A stretch of 64,000 bases of DNA from Streptomyces sp. DH5 (lineage in GTDB: Bacteria > Actinomycetota > Actinomycetes > Streptomycetales > Streptomycetaceae): positions 1 through 64,000 of the forward strand of contig NZ_JAHWGP010000010.1 of NCBI RefSeq assembly GCF_020873915.1. The letters run 5' to 3'. The notes under the pieces were generated by a model that saw nothing but the letters and a program-made list of their open reading frames with translations, was not told the origin of the DNA and did no database searches. Shown in pieces: positions 30,739-39,190 of this stretch. Both the position numbers and the translations under genes were made by a program. How positions within the stretch are numbered: position 1 is the stretch's first letter; every line of letters begins with the position of its first letter.

Positions 30739-31002
30739 CTACGGTCGCCCGGCCGGCGGTTCGCACGGAGGGACGTCGCGCCCCGGCTGGTAGCGCGGCC
30801 CCTGACGGATGTGCCGGACGACGAGTACCAGGTCGACCGTGACGAGCAGCCACAGCGCCCCGCAGGCCACCGCCCAGCCGGGGTGCCCGGCGAGCGCGAA
30901 GGCCACCGTCCCGGCGACCGCCCAGACCTCACCCCACACACTGAGCCAGAACCGCATCCGCAGAGCACTGCGCGCGGTCACCGGCTCACTACCCGTACGC
31001 AC
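30739..31002 (-). CDS. DUF6343 family small membrane protein
   Basis: An 87-residue protein with the DUF6343 opening MRTGSEPVTARSALRMRFWL, two hydrophobic spans (about 20-40, 43-62; VWAVAGTVAFALAGHPGWAV and LWLLVTVDLVLVV) and a basic, proline-rich tail. The start is GTG 31002, with GGTGAGG just upstream; longer frames reach 31191 but lose homology. It is convergent with the TPR gene, with a 16-bp gap, and divergent from the methyltransferase. Function unknown. Confidence 0.8.
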   Translation of the reverse strand: MRTGSEPVTARSALRMRFWLSVWGEVWAVAGTVAFALAGHPGWAVACGALWLLVTVDLVLVVRHIRQGPRYQPGRDVPPCEPPAGRP

Positions 31003-31150
31003 CGTCCTCACCGCCGTTTCCGTCCAGCGGCCTCCGCCCCTCTCCCCTCCGGGTCCCCGGAACCGGCCATCGCTCACACGTAAGGGTGAACCCGCGGCGG
31101 ACTGGAACGGACGTGCGGAGGCGAGCCGTTGGACGGGCATGGAGCTGAGA

Positions 31151-31843
31151 ATGCGTGAGGGGTACGAAGGGACGGGGCCCGGGGCGATCACCCCGGACGG
31201 CTGCGCGGTGGAGCTCTACTCGCGGCTGCCCGTCGGGGACGAACCGGACATCATCGCCGCCGCGGTGCCGCAGGGGGCGCGGGTGCTGGAGCTGGGCAGC
31301 GGCGTGGGGCGGGTGACGCACGCGCTGCTGCAGCGGGGCTTCGACGTCACGGCGGTCGACGAGTCGGCGGAGATGCTGGAGCGCGTGCGCGGGGCGCGGA
31401 CGATATGCGAGCCCATCGAGGACCTCGCTCTCGGGGAGACGTTCGACGTGGTGCTGCTCGCGTCCTTCCTGGTGCACGCGGGGGACGTCGAGGTGCGGCG
31501 GGGCATGCTGCGCACCTGCCTGCGGCACCTGGCGGAGGGCGGATGCGTGCTGATCCAGCGAGAGGGAGCGCACTACCACGCCGATGTGCCGCGCGAGCGG
31601 ATCGACCCGGCGGGCTTCACCGTACGGATCGTGTCGGTGGAACCGGTCGGTGACGGGGTCGACTCGGTGCACGCGGAGTACGTGTTCCCGGACGCGGTCT
31701 GGACGCAGACGTTCCGCTCCCGCCCCCTGACCACGGCACAGTTCGAAGAGGCACTGGGGGAGGAGGGCCTGGGAGTCGACCGGTATCTGACGGCCGACGG
31801 GATGTGGGTGAGGGCGGTGAGAAAACCCTCCGGACAGCGATGA
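31151..31843 (+). CDS. Class I SAM-dependent methyltransferase
   Basis: A 230-residue Rossmann-fold enzyme. Motif I is ARVLELGSGVGRVTHAL, motif II VTAVDESAEMLE, the acidic post-I region EPIEDLALGETFDVVLL, and a late LAEGGCVLIQREG. ATG 31151 has GGAG 6 nt upstream; ATG 31139 and earlier in-frame codons are possible but lack ribosome-binding sites. Its stop overlaps the ATG of a 38-residue membrane peptide (ATGA, 31840-31843). The substrate is unknown; the small C-terminal part (about 150-230) suggests a bulky acceptor. Confidence 0.87.
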   Translation: MREGYEGTGPGAITPDGCAVELYSRLPVGDEPDIIAAAVPQGARVLELGSGVGRVTHALLQRGFDVTAVDESAEMLERVRGARTICEPIEDLALGETFDVVLLASFLVHAGDVEVRRGMLRTCLRHLAEGGCVLIQREGAHYHADVPRERIDPAGFTVRIVSVEPVGDGVDSVHAEYVFPDAVWTQTFRSRPLTTAQFEEALGEEGLGVDRYLTADGMWVRAVRKPSGQR

Positions 31844-31956
31844 GTTCACCCGTCAGCGAGAACGCGGCGACACCGGTCGTCCTGCTCGTGCCGGTGGTCC
31901 TGATCGCATGGACCCGCCGTCACCACAACGCGGACCTGCCGCGCCGCCGGAGCTGA
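31840..31956 (+). CDS. 38-residue single-span membrane peptide
   Basis: A very small open frame begins with the ATG that overlaps the methyltransferase stop (ATGA) and ends at TGA 31954-31956. The product is 38 residues: a short polar N-terminus, a hydrophobic span (TPVVLLVPVVLIAW, about 11-24) and a strongly basic tail (RRHH and RRR) that would stay inside the cell. Codons keep the high-GC third-position habit. Translational coupling and the clear membrane topology argue for a real gene that is missed by size limits. No family recognised. Confidence 0.5.
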   Translation: MSSPVSENAATPVVLLVPVVLIAWTRRHHNADLPRRRS

Positions 31957-31997
31957 GGCGCGGACGGACGGACGCCTCCTGTCCTGCGGGCACCGGG

Positions 31998-32672
31998 TCA
32001 GCCGCGCCGGGAGGTGCCGGGGCCTGCGCGGCGGGACGTGCGCCCGGACTTGCCGCCCCTGCCGCCGGCCGTACGCCGGCTGGTGCCCCGCCCGCCGCCG
32101 TCGAGTTCAGCCGGTGCGGTGTCCGGGTCGTCGGGGCCGGCGAGTCCGGGCATCCCACCGGGCACGCCCGGTCCGCCCAGACCACGCAGGCGCTCCATCT
32201 CCCGGCGGTCGCGCTTGGTCGGGCGGCCGGTGCCCCGGTCGCGGATGCCGGCCGGGGCGGCGGCGTCGCGGGGCGGGGGCGGCGGTGAGTTGTCGAGGTA
32301 GCACTGGACTGCGACCGGGGCACCCACCCGCTTGCGGATCAGCCGCTTGACGACGACGATCCGCTCCCGGGTCTCGGCCCGCAGCCGCACCTCGTCACCG
32401 ACACGGACGGAGTGCGAGGGCTTCACCCGCTCGCCGTTCACCCTGACGTGCCCGCCCCGGCAGGCGGCGGCGCCCAGGGACCGCGTCTTGACCAGCCGCA
32501 CCGACCAGATCCAGCTGTCGATCCGAACGGATTCCCCGCTCGGCGGACCGGCCGCCTCGGCGGCCGCCACCGCGGCGGCGGTCTCGGGGTCGGCGGGCAC
32601 GGACACCGCCTCACCCGGACCAGGAGTGCCCGCCCCGGCCGGCCTGTCGTTCTCCGCACCCTCGGTACCCAT
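31998..32672 (-). CDS. RNA-binding S4-domain protein (HslR-like)
   Basis: A 224-residue protein. The S4 domain (about 49-115) reads RIDSWIWSVRLVKTRSLGAA, GGHVRVNGERVKPSHSVRVG, then the basic strand RERIVVVKRLIRKRVGAPVA, as in the heat-shock protein Hsp15/HslR, which binds stalled 50S subunits carrying peptidyl-tRNA. The acidic N-terminal 48 residues and the basic Gly/Arg-rich tail of 100 residues (RRTAGGRGGKSGRTSRRAG) are low-complexity additions typical of Streptomyces. ATG 32672 is chosen; an open frame upstream to 32933 overlaps the next gene. Hsp15-like function is inferred. Confidence 0.87.
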   Translation of the reverse strand: MGTEGAENDRPAGAGTPGPGEAVSVPADPETAAAVAAAEAAGPPSGESVRIDSWIWSVRLVKTRSLGAAACRGGHVRVNGERVKPSHSVRVGDEVRLRAETRERIVVVKRLIRKRVGAPVAVQCYLDNSPPPPPRDAAAPAGIRDRGTGRPTKRDRREMERLRGLGGPGVPGGMPGLAGPDDPDTAPAELDGGGRGTSRRTAGGRGGKSGRTSRRAGPGTSRRG

Positions 32673-32682
32673 GGTTCCGACC

Positions 32683-33297
32683 TTAGCCGGATCGCCACGC
32701 GGACCGTACGGGGATTTCCACGGGCGGCGCGACCTCCAGGACCGTCGCCGTTCCGCCCACCGGACGGCCCTCGTGCAGGGTGAGCTCCGCACCGGGCACG
32801 AGGTGCCGCCACCGGTCGGGGCTGAGCGGGGCCAGCCGCACCGGGGCGCTCTCACCGGGCCCCAAGGTCGCCGCGCCCTCCACCCACACCACCGCGACGA
32901 ACATCTCAGGCTCGCCCCCGGCCGTCCTGACACCGATGTCCCACAGCGGCCGCAGCCAACCGTCCCCCTGGAAAGCGCTCACGCGCCGGCCCTTCCCGGC
33001 CGGCGACAGCGTCAGTTCCGCCCGGAAGACACCGCGCCGGGTCTCGCCCTCACGCCAGGCACACCACCGCGCGGTCCGCTCCAGCATCATCTGGCGGGCA
33101 GCGGCCTCGAGCAGCGACCAGTACGCCCCGGGCACGGGATGCTCGTCCCCGAACTCCAGCAGCAGCTCCAGCACGAACTCCCACTCCTGCCGGCGCTCGA
33201 AGTCGCGCACGTCCCCGACGGTCGCGCCGATCCCCGACCGCGCTCCGTGGGGGAGCAGGCCGGCCGCCCGGCTCAGCAGCGTGAAGGCGTCATCCAT
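32683..33297 (-). CDS. Conserved hypothetical protein, 204 residues
   Basis: A soluble protein in two parts. Residues 1-75 are helical (MDDAFTLLSRAAGLL; EWEFVLELLLEFGDEHPVPG). Residues 85-204 are beta-rich: FVAVVWVEGAATLGPGES, RWRHLVPGAELTLHEGRPVG and GTATVLEVAPPVEIPV resemble the second half of an EF-Tu-like beta-barrel (translation-factor domain 2/3), though this is only a look-alike. ATG 33297 is chosen over a start at 33348 because the extra residues would overlap the divergent uracil-DNA glycosylase promoter. It ends 10 bp before the S4 gene and is probably co-transcribed. Confidence 0.78.
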   Translation of the reverse strand: MDDAFTLLSRAAGLLPHGARSGIGATVGDVRDFERRQEWEFVLELLLEFGDEHPVPGAYWSLLEAAARQMMLERTARWCAWREGETRRGVFRAELTLSPAGKGRRVSAFQGDGWLRPLWDIGVRTAGGEPEMFVAVVWVEGAATLGPGESAPVRLAPLSPDRWRHLVPGAELTLHEGRPVGGTATVLEVAPPVEIPVRSAWRSG

Positions 33298-33361
33298 GCG
33301 GGGCATTGTGCGGGAGACGGGCCGCTCACCGCCGTCCCCTCCCGGCACCTACCGTGGAGGC

Positions 33362-34084
33362 ATGGACCCGAGCGCCCTCTCCCGCCTCGACCGGCGCGTC
33401 GCCGGCTGTCGTGCCTGCCCGCGGCTGGTCGCCTGGCGTGAGGAGGTCGCCCGTACCAAACGGGCGGCGTTCGCGGACTGGACGTACTGGGGCAGGCCCG
33501 TGCCCGGGTTCGGGCCGCCGGACGCCCGGCTGCTGATCGTCGGCCTCGCCCCCGCGGCACACGGCGGGAACCGCACGGGCCGGATGTTCACCGGGGACCG
33601 TTCCGGGGACGTGCTGTACCGGGCGCTCCACGACGTGGGGCTCGCTTCCCGGCCGACGGCCACGCACGCCGACGACGGACTGGAGCTGTACGGGGTGCGC
33701 GTCACCTCGCCGGTGCACTGCGCCCCGCCCGCCAACAAGCCCACCCCCGGGGAGCGGGACGCGTGCCGTCCCTGGCTGGTGCGGGAACTGCACCTGCTGC
33801 GGCCGACGCTCCGGGCGGCGCTCGTCCTCGGCGCCTACGGCTGGCAGGCGGCGCTGCCCGCGTTCGCCGAGGCGGGCTGGACCGTGCCCCGGCCCCGGCC
33901 CGCCTTCGCGCACGGCGCCCGCACCACCCTGGACGCGGCCGACGGCCCCGGGCTGCACCTCTTCGGCTGCTTCCACGTCAGCCAGCGCAACACCTTCACC
34001 GGCCGGCTCACCCCCGAGATGCTCAGGGACGTCCTGCGCGCGGCGGCCGACGCGGCGGGACTGGGCACCGCGAAAAGGGGATGA
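33362..34084 (+). CDS. Uracil-DNA glycosylase, family 5 (UdgB-like)
   Basis: A 240-residue DNA-repair enzyme that removes uracil, and often hypoxanthine, from DNA. Four cysteines placed as in 4Fe-4S UDGs are at residues 16, 19, 120 and 135. The active-site motif GLAPAAHGGNRTGRMFTGD (61-79) has Ala where family 4 has Glu, a family 5 hallmark. The product-binding HVSQRNTFTGRLT is near 209-221. ATG 33362 has GGAGG four bases upstream, and TACCGT (33350-33355) 6 nt upstream may be a -10. High genomic GC makes cytosine deamination costly, which fits keeping this enzyme. Confidence 0.92.
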   Translation: MDPSALSRLDRRVAGCRACPRLVAWREEVARTKRAAFADWTYWGRPVPGFGPPDARLLIVGLAPAAHGGNRTGRMFTGDRSGDVLYRALHDVGLASRPTATHADDGLELYGVRVTSPVHCAPPANKPTPGERDACRPWLVRELHLLRPTLRAALVLGAYGWQAALPAFAEAGWTVPRPRPAFAHGARTTLDAADGPGLHLFGCFHVSQRNTFTGRLTPEMLRDVLRAAADAAGLGTAKRG

Positions 34085-34116
34085 ACGGTCCCGGCCGGCA
34101 CCGATAGCCTGCGCCG

Positions 34117-35094
34117 ATGGCGAGATACCCGGAGACCGAACCGTACGACCACGGCATGCTCGATGTCGGTGACGGCAACAGTGTCTACTGGGAGACCAGC
34201 GGAAACCCGCACGGCAAGCCCGCGCTCGTGCTGCACGGCGGCCCGGGCTCCTCGGCCGGCCCCAACCTCCGGCGTTACTTCGATCCGGCCGCCTACCGCA
34301 TCGTCCTGCTGGACCAGCGCGGTGCCGGGCGGTCGCTGCCCCCGGCGAGCGATCCCACCACCGACATGAGCGTGAACACGACCGCCCACCTCATGGCGGA
34401 CCTGGAACGGCTCCGTACCCATCTGGGCATCGAGCGGTGGCTGGTGTGGGGCGTGTCGTGGGGCTCGGTCCTCGGACTGCGGTACGCGCAGACCCACCCC
34501 GGAGCCGTGTCCGAGCTCGTCCTGACGGGAGTGGCCACCGGTTCGAACGACGAGGTGGCCCTGCTGACCAGGGGCCTCGGCTCGCTCTTCCCCGAGGCCC
34601 ACGCGCGCTTCCTCGCCGGACTGCCCGCAGACGAGCGCGACGGCAACCTGGCCGCCGCGTACAACAGGCTGCTGGAGTCACCCGACCCGGAGGTCAGGGA
34701 GCGGGCCGCGCTGGCCTGGACCGACTGGGAGACGGCGACGATCCCCGCCCCGCCGGGCTCGGTCGAACGCTTCCGGGACCCGGCGTTCCGCCTGGGCTTC
34801 GCCCGTACCGTCACCCACTACTGGGGCAACGGCCACTTCCTCGACGAAGGCGAAGGACGGGACAACGACCGAGGTGTCGTCCTGCGCGACGCCCACCTGC
34901 TGAAGGGCATCCCCGGCACCCTCGTCCAGGGCAGCCTCGACCTCGGGAACCTCCTCGGCGTCGTCTGGCGGCTCCACCACGCCTGGCCGGGCAGTGAGCT
35001 GGTGATCGTCGACGAGGGCGGCCACGACACCGGCGCGACCGGGGACGACGCCCTGGTGGCGGCGACGGACCGCTACGCCCGCCGCCGCGACTGA
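34117..35094 (+). CDS. pip: Prolyl aminopeptidase (proline iminopeptidase)
   Basis: A 325-residue alpha/beta hydrolase of peptidase family S33 that removes N-terminal proline. The oxyanion motif LVLHGGPGSSAGP (about 33-45), VLLDQRGAGRS (67-77) and the nucleophile elbow GVSWGS (Ser at about 112, variant of GGSWGS) are present; the late acid and His are in QGSLDL (Asp) and DEGGHDTG. Length is normal. TAGCCT lies 6 nt before the ATG at 34117, and no ribosome-binding site is seen, so the message may be leaderless. Confidence 0.93.
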   Translation: MARYPETEPYDHGMLDVGDGNSVYWETSGNPHGKPALVLHGGPGSSAGPNLRRYFDPAAYRIVLLDQRGAGRSLPPASDPTTDMSVNTTAHLMADLERLRTHLGIERWLVWGVSWGSVLGLRYAQTHPGAVSELVLTGVATGSNDEVALLTRGLGSLFPEAHARFLAGLPADERDGNLAAAYNRLLESPDPEVRERAALAWTDWETATIPAPPGSVERFRDPAFRLGFARTVTHYWGNGHFLDEGEGRDNDRGVVLRDAHLLKGIPGTLVQGSLDLGNLLGVVWRLHHAWPGSELVIVDEGGHDTGATGDDALVAATDRYARRRD

Positions 35095-35098
35095 CGTC

Positions 35099-35563
35099 TC
35101 ACGGCCGCCACCGGTACCGCACGTCCGGCTCCCGCTCCTCGTTGCCCGAGCCGTCCGTGCGCTCCACGGCGATGAAGCCGTGCCGCTCGTAGAAGCGGTG
35201 CGCGGGCGTGTTGACCTGGAACGTCCACAGGGACAAGCCGGTGGGGCTGCGTTCCTTGGCCAGAACCACGAACCGGCCGCCGAGCCCGCGCCCGCGCCAC
35301 CCGGGTTCCAGGTAGAGCTGATCCAGCTCCTCACCCTCCAGCACCAGCACGCCGACGACGCCCTCGCCCGCCGCCTCCGCCACCCACGTCTCCCGCAGCG
35401 GCACCAGGACGTGCCGGAAGTAGTCCCGCACCTCGTCGTCGGAGCGGGGCCGGACCACGTCCGGCAGCGCGGCGGCGAAGGAGCGCAGCCAGACTCCGGC
35501 CGCGGCCCCGGCGTCGGCGGGGTGTGCCCGGCGCAGGACCACCGCGGGCCCGCCGGCCGTCAC
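35099..35563 (-). CDS. GNAT family N-acetyltransferase
   Basis: A 154-residue acetyltransferase. The acetyl-CoA-binding motif A reads LDQLYLEPGWRGRGLGGRFV (about 88-107, R/Q-x-x-G-x-G pattern), and the late NTPAHRFYERHGFIAVER is motif B. Substrate unknown. GTG 35563 overlaps the stop of the RidA gene upstream (GTGA, 35560-35563), so both are translated from one message. The C-terminus ends 4 bp from the convergent aminopeptidase gene. Confidence 0.9.
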   Translation of the reverse strand: MTAGGPAVVLRRAHPADAGAAAGVWLRSFAAALPDVVRPRSDDEVRDYFRHVLVPLRETWVAEAAGEGVVGVLVLEGEELDQLYLEPGWRGRGLGGRFVVLAKERSPTGLSLWTFQVNTPAHRFYERHGFIAVERTDGSGNEEREPDVRYRWRP

Positions 35564-35979
35564 GCGGCGGCCGGACCGGGGCCGGGGACGACCGCCGTCG
35601 CCGTGATCTCGACGAGCTGCCCGGTGTATCCGAGGCAGGCCACGCCGATCAGCGTCGACGAGTGGGGCCCCGCGCTCAGCCCGGACGCCTCGACGACGTC
35701 CCACACGGCGCGGAGCACGGCGGGCTCCGCGCTCACGACGTACACGTCCGTCGCGACGACGTGCTCCAGGTCGCTGCCCACCGCCCGCAGCTGTTCCCCG
35801 AGGTTGGCGATGACCTGCCGGGCCTGCCGCACCGGGTCTCCGTCGCCGACCAGCTCGCCGTCCGCGTCCAGCGGGACGGAGCCGGCGAGGAACGCCAGCC
35901 GGGTGCCCGCCTCGACGACGGAGACGTGGGAGTAGACGGGCGGCGGGAACAGGGAGGGCACGGTGACGCGCTGGATCAC
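35560..35979 (-). CDS. RidA family protein (reactive enamine/imine deaminase or relative)
   Basis: A 139-residue RidA/YjgF/Rid protein. Visible features are the N-terminal PPVYSHVSVVEAG strand, VIANLGEQLRAVGSDLEHVV helix, and VACLGYTGQLVEITATAV at the end, which carries the conserved Glu. The archetypal RidA has an Arg in the RxQT-like loop near residue 105; here the loop reads HSSTLIGVACL without that Arg, so imine deaminase activity is doubtful and it may belong to Rid4-7. GTG 35979 has AGGAG five bases upstream. Confidence 0.85.
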   Translation of the reverse strand: MIQRVTVPSLFPPPVYSHVSVVEAGTRLAFLAGSVPLDADGELVGDGDPVRQARQVIANLGEQLRAVGSDLEHVVATDVYVVSAEPAVLRAVWDVVEASGLSAGPHSSTLIGVACLGYTGQLVEITATAVVPGPGPAAA

Positions 35980-36100
35980 GAAGGCTCCTGGCGGGGGAAC
36001 GGGAACGGTGGAGCGGTGGACGGCCGACGCCGCCCACCGTTCCACCGCTCGGCCCGCTCCCGCATCCGAATTACTTCCGGGGCCCGCCGGCCGCCGTCGG

Positions 36101-37240
36101 CTACGGGTGCAGGATCACCTTGGTGTAGCCCTCGATGCGCTTGTCGAACTTGTCATAGGCCGACGGCGCCTGGTCGAGGGGCAGTTCGTGGGAGACCACG
36201 AAGCTGGGCTTCGCCCGACCCTCGATGATCATGTCGCGCAGCTGCCGGTTGTAGCGCTTCACGTTGCACTGCCCCGTGCCCAGCTTCAGGCCCTTCTCGA
36301 AGAGCTTGCCGACCGCGACGAGGAGCATGCCCTGCTTGGACTGCTCGTCGGGCGCGCCGGGGTCGGACGGGACGTAGAGGCCGGGGATGCCGAGCATGCC
36401 GGTGGCCCGGACGGTGCGGACCAGGGAGTTCAGCACGGTCGCCGGCTCCTCCCGGTCGCTCTCCTTGCCGCCCGCCGACGCCTGGTAGCCGACGGCGTCG
36501 ACGCCCTTGTCGGTGCCCAGGCCCTCGGTCTGCGCGTGGATCTGTTCGACCGGGTCTCCCTCGGCGAAGTTGATGGGCACCGCGCCGATCTCCTCGGCCT
36601 TCTGCAGCCGCTCGGGCACCCGGTCCACGACGAACACCTTCTTCGCGCCGCGCAGCAGCGCCGAGTAGGCGGCCATCAGACCGACCGGGCCCGCGCCGTA
36701 CACCGTGACGCTCTCACCGGGCCGCACCTGGGCGAGTTCACAGCCGTGGTAGCCCGTGGGGAAGATGTCGGCGAGCAGGATGAAGTCCTTCTCGTGTTCC
36801 GTCCCCTCCGGCAGTTTCAGGCAGTTGAAGTCGGCGTAGGGGACGCGCAGGTACTCCGCCTGGCCCCCCTTCCACGGGCCCATGGCGACGTAGCCGTAGG
36901 CGCCGCCGGGGAAACCGGGGTTGACGGTCAGACAGTAACCGGTGAAGCCCTCCACGCAGTTGGTGCAGAACCCGCAGGCGACGTTGAAGGGCATGACCAC
37001 CCGGTCGCCCTCCTTGAGCGAGGTGACGCCAGGGCCGACCTCCGCGATCGTGCCCATGTTCTCGTGGCCGAAGGTGATGCCGGGCTCGGCGGCGGTGCGG
37101 CCCTCGTACATGTGCAGATCGGAACCGCAGATCGCGGTCGAGGTGACCCGTACGATCACGTCGTTCGGATGCTGGATGGTGGGGTTGTCGACTTCTTCGA
37201 CCGCAACCTCGAACGGTCCCTTGTACACGACGGCCTTCAT
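36101..37240 (-). CDS. Zinc-dependent alcohol dehydrogenase, glutathione-independent formaldehyde dehydrogenase type
   Basis: A 379-residue medium-chain dehydrogenase. Catalytic zinc ligands are in ICGSDLHMYEGR (Cys, about 38) and TFGHENMG (His/Glu, about 62-63); the structural-zinc loop ACGFCTNCVEG keeps three of four cysteines, with a fourth at GYCL. The cofactor fold reads VTVYGAGPVGLMAAYS, followed by VVDRVPERL (an Asp selects NAD). The insertion ASAGGKESDREEPATVLNSL is characteristic of the FdhA/PFDH branch, which oxidises formaldehyde or dismutates aldehydes. ATG 37240 has GGAGG 7 nt upstream. It appears monocistronic. Confidence 0.92.
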   Translation of the reverse strand: MKAVVYKGPFEVAVEEVDNPTIQHPNDVIVRVTSTAICGSDLHMYEGRTAAEPGITFGHENMGTIAEVGPGVTSLKEGDRVVMPFNVACGFCTNCVEGFTGYCLTVNPGFPGGAYGYVAMGPWKGGQAEYLRVPYADFNCLKLPEGTEHEKDFILLADIFPTGYHGCELAQVRPGESVTVYGAGPVGLMAAYSALLRGAKKVFVVDRVPERLQKAEEIGAVPINFAEGDPVEQIHAQTEGLGTDKGVDAVGYQASAGGKESDREEPATVLNSLVRTVRATGMLGIPGLYVPSDPGAPDEQSKQGMLLVAVGKLFEKGLKLGTGQCNVKRYNRQLRDMIIEGRAKPSFVVSHELPLDQAPSAYDKFDKRIEGYTKVILHP

Positions 37241-37393
37241 GGTTCGGACCTCCACTCGGTGGCGTGCCTGTCCGGTGCCGCGCCTCCCCCGATGCTCCGC
37301 GTGACCTATTTCTCATGGTTGTCCGGTCTGTCCCGAGGGGCAAGCCGGTAATGTCGCCATACGTATCGTCCGACGACAATGAAAGGGGTCGAC

Positions 37394-37585
37394 ATGGCGG
37401 CACAGCGGCTGGGAACCCTGCTCGTCCCCGTGCCCGGGCTGTCCGGCACGACCTACCCGGTGGGCACCACCGTGACCGTCCGTGGTCGTGGTGCCACCGT
37501 CGACGGGTTCGTGAACGGCGACTGGCTGCCGCTGTCGTGGTGGGAGTTCTCCGACGGCCTCCGCGAGGACGTCGCCGACCGCTGA
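37394..37585 (+). CDS. 63-residue hypothetical protein
   Basis: A small open frame with ATG 37394 preceded by GAAAGGGG (about 7 nt) and GC-rich third positions. The product, MAAQRLGTLLVPVPGLSG at the start, then TVTVRGRGATVDGFVNGDWL and PLSWWEFSDGL, looks like a compact SH3-like beta-barrel with a Trp pair. It lies alone between the dehydrogenase promoter and the 3' end of glpK, divergent from the former. No family recognised. A GTG/ATG five codons upstream (37379) lacks a ribosome-binding site. Confidence 0.65.
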   Translation: MAAQRLGTLLVPVPGLSGTTYPVGTTVTVRGRGATVDGFVNGDWLPLSWWEFSDGLREDVADR

Positions 37586-37626
37586 CCGGCAGCGGCCGCC
37601 CCCACCCGGACGGCCACCGTCACCCG

Positions 37627-39150
37627 TCAGTCGTCGCTCACCCGCACCCAGTCCAGCGTGCGCTCCACCGCACGCTTCCAGTCCTGGTAGCCCTCCTGGC
37701 GCCGCTCCTCGTCCCACTGCGGCTCCCAGCGCTTCGACTCCTGCCAGTGGGTGCGCAGCTCGTCGGTGTCGGACCAGAAGCCCACCGCGAGCCCGGCGGC
37801 GTACGCGGCACCGAGCGCGGTGGTCTCGGCGACCACGGGACGGCTGACCGGCACCCCCAGCACATCGGCCTGGATCTGCATGCACAGGTCGTTGGCGGTG
37901 ACGCCGCCGTCGACCTTGAGCACGTCCAGGTGCACGCCGGAGTCCTTCTCCATCGCCTCGACCACGTCACGGCTCTGGTAGCAGATCGCCTCCAGTGTGG
38001 CCCGCGCGATGTGACCGCCGGTGTTGTACCGGGACAGTCCGACGATGGCGCCACGGGCGTCGGAGCGCCAGTAGGGGGCGAACAGACCGGAGAACGCCGG
38101 TACGAAGTACATACCGCCGTTGTCCTCGACCGAACGCGCCAGCTGTTCGCTGTCCGGGGCGGTTCCGATGATCTTGAGCTGGTCGCGCAGCCACTGCACG
38201 GCCGCACCGGTGACGGCGATGGAGCCCTCCAGTGCGTAGACGGCGGGGCTGCCCGCGAACTGGTACGCCACCGTCGTCAGCAGTCCGCTGCGGGACCGCA
38301 CCAGCTCCTCGCCGGTGTTCAGCACCAGGAAGTTGCCCGTGCCGTAGGTGTTCTTCGCCTCGCCGGGGGAGAAGCAGACCTGTCCGACGGTCGCCGCGTG
38401 CTGGTCGCCGAGGACGCCCGTGATGGGGACGGCGGCGCTCAGCGGCCGCGAGGTGCGGGCGGTCCCGTACGCCTCGGGGTCGGACGAGGGGTGGATGTCC
38501 GGGAGCATCGAGCGGGGGATGCCGAAGATGCCGAGCAGTTCGTCGTCCCAGTCCAGGGTCTCGAGGTTCATCAGCATGGTGCGGCTGGCGTTGGTGACGT
38601 CCGTGGCGTGCACACCGCCGTTGGGCCCGCCGGTGAGGTTCCACAGCACCCAGGCGTCGGTGTTGCCGAACAGGGCGTGGCCCGCCTCGGCGGCCTCGCG
38701 CAGCCCGTCCACGTTCTCCAGCAGCCACTTGATCTTGCCGCCGGAGAAGTAGGTGGCCGGCGGCAGACCGGCCTTGTGGCGGATGACGTCGCCGTGCCCG
38801 TCGCGTTCGAGGGCGGAGGCGATGCGGTCGGTGCGGGTGTCCTGCCAGACGATGGCGTTGTAGTACGGGCGGCCGCTGCGCGGGTCCCAGACCACCGTCG
38901 TCTCGCGCTGATTGGTGATGCCGATGGCCCGCAGGTCGCTCGCCGACAGATTGCCGTCCCGCAGGGCGTTCTGGACGACCGTGTTGGTGCGTTCCCAGAT
39001 CTCCACCGGGTCGTGCTCCACCCAGCCGGAGCGCGGCAGGATCTGCTGGTGTTCCAGCTGGTGCCTGGCCACCTCGTTGCCGGAGTGGTCGAAGATCATG
39101 AAGCGGGTGCTGGTGGTCCCCTGGTCCACCGCGCCGACGAATTCTGGCAT
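37627..39150 (-). CDS. glpK: Glycerol kinase
   Basis: A 507-residue FGGY-family kinase that phosphorylates glycerol to sn-glycerol 3-phosphate. The ATP loop [18 protein letters not shown] (3-20) opens it, substrate-binding residues lie in [11 protein letters not shown] and [11 protein letters not shown], and the C-terminal ATPase motif [19 protein letters not shown] is intact. ATG 39150 is chosen because AGGAGAGG precedes it at about 10 nt; a GTG three codons upstream would sit on the Shine-Dalgarno. It follows glpF with a 40-bp gap, forming a glycerol uptake operon. No glpD or GylR-like regulator is adjacent, so this is not the classic gyl cluster. Confidence 0.96.
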   Translation of the reverse strand: MPEFVGAVDQGTTSTRFMIFDHSGNEVARHQLEHQQILPRSGWVEHDPVEIWERTNTVVQNALRDGNLSASDLRAIGITNQRETTVVWDPRSGRPYYNAIVWQDTRTDRIASALERDGHGDVIRHKAGLPPATYFSGGKIKWLLENVDGLREAAEAGHALFGNTDAWVLWNLTGGPNGGVHATDVTNASRTMLMNLETLDWDDELLGIFGIPRSMLPDIHPSSDPEAYGTARTSRPLSAAVPITGVLGDQHAATVGQVCFSPGEAKNTYGTGNFLVLNTGEELVRSRSGLLTTVAYQFAGSPAVYALEGSIAVTGAAVQWLRDQLKIIGTAPDSEQLARSVEDNGGMYFVPAFSGLFAPYWRSDARGAIVGLSRYNTGGHIARATLEAICYQSRDVVEAMEKDSGVHLDVLKVDGGVTANDLCMQIQADVLGVPVSRPVVAETTALGAAYAAGLAVGFWSDTDELRTHWQESKRWEPQWDEERRQEGYQDWKRAVERTLDWVRVSDD

Positions 39151-39190
39151 CGCTGCCACCTCTCCTGGTGTGACGACAGGACCTGGGGAT

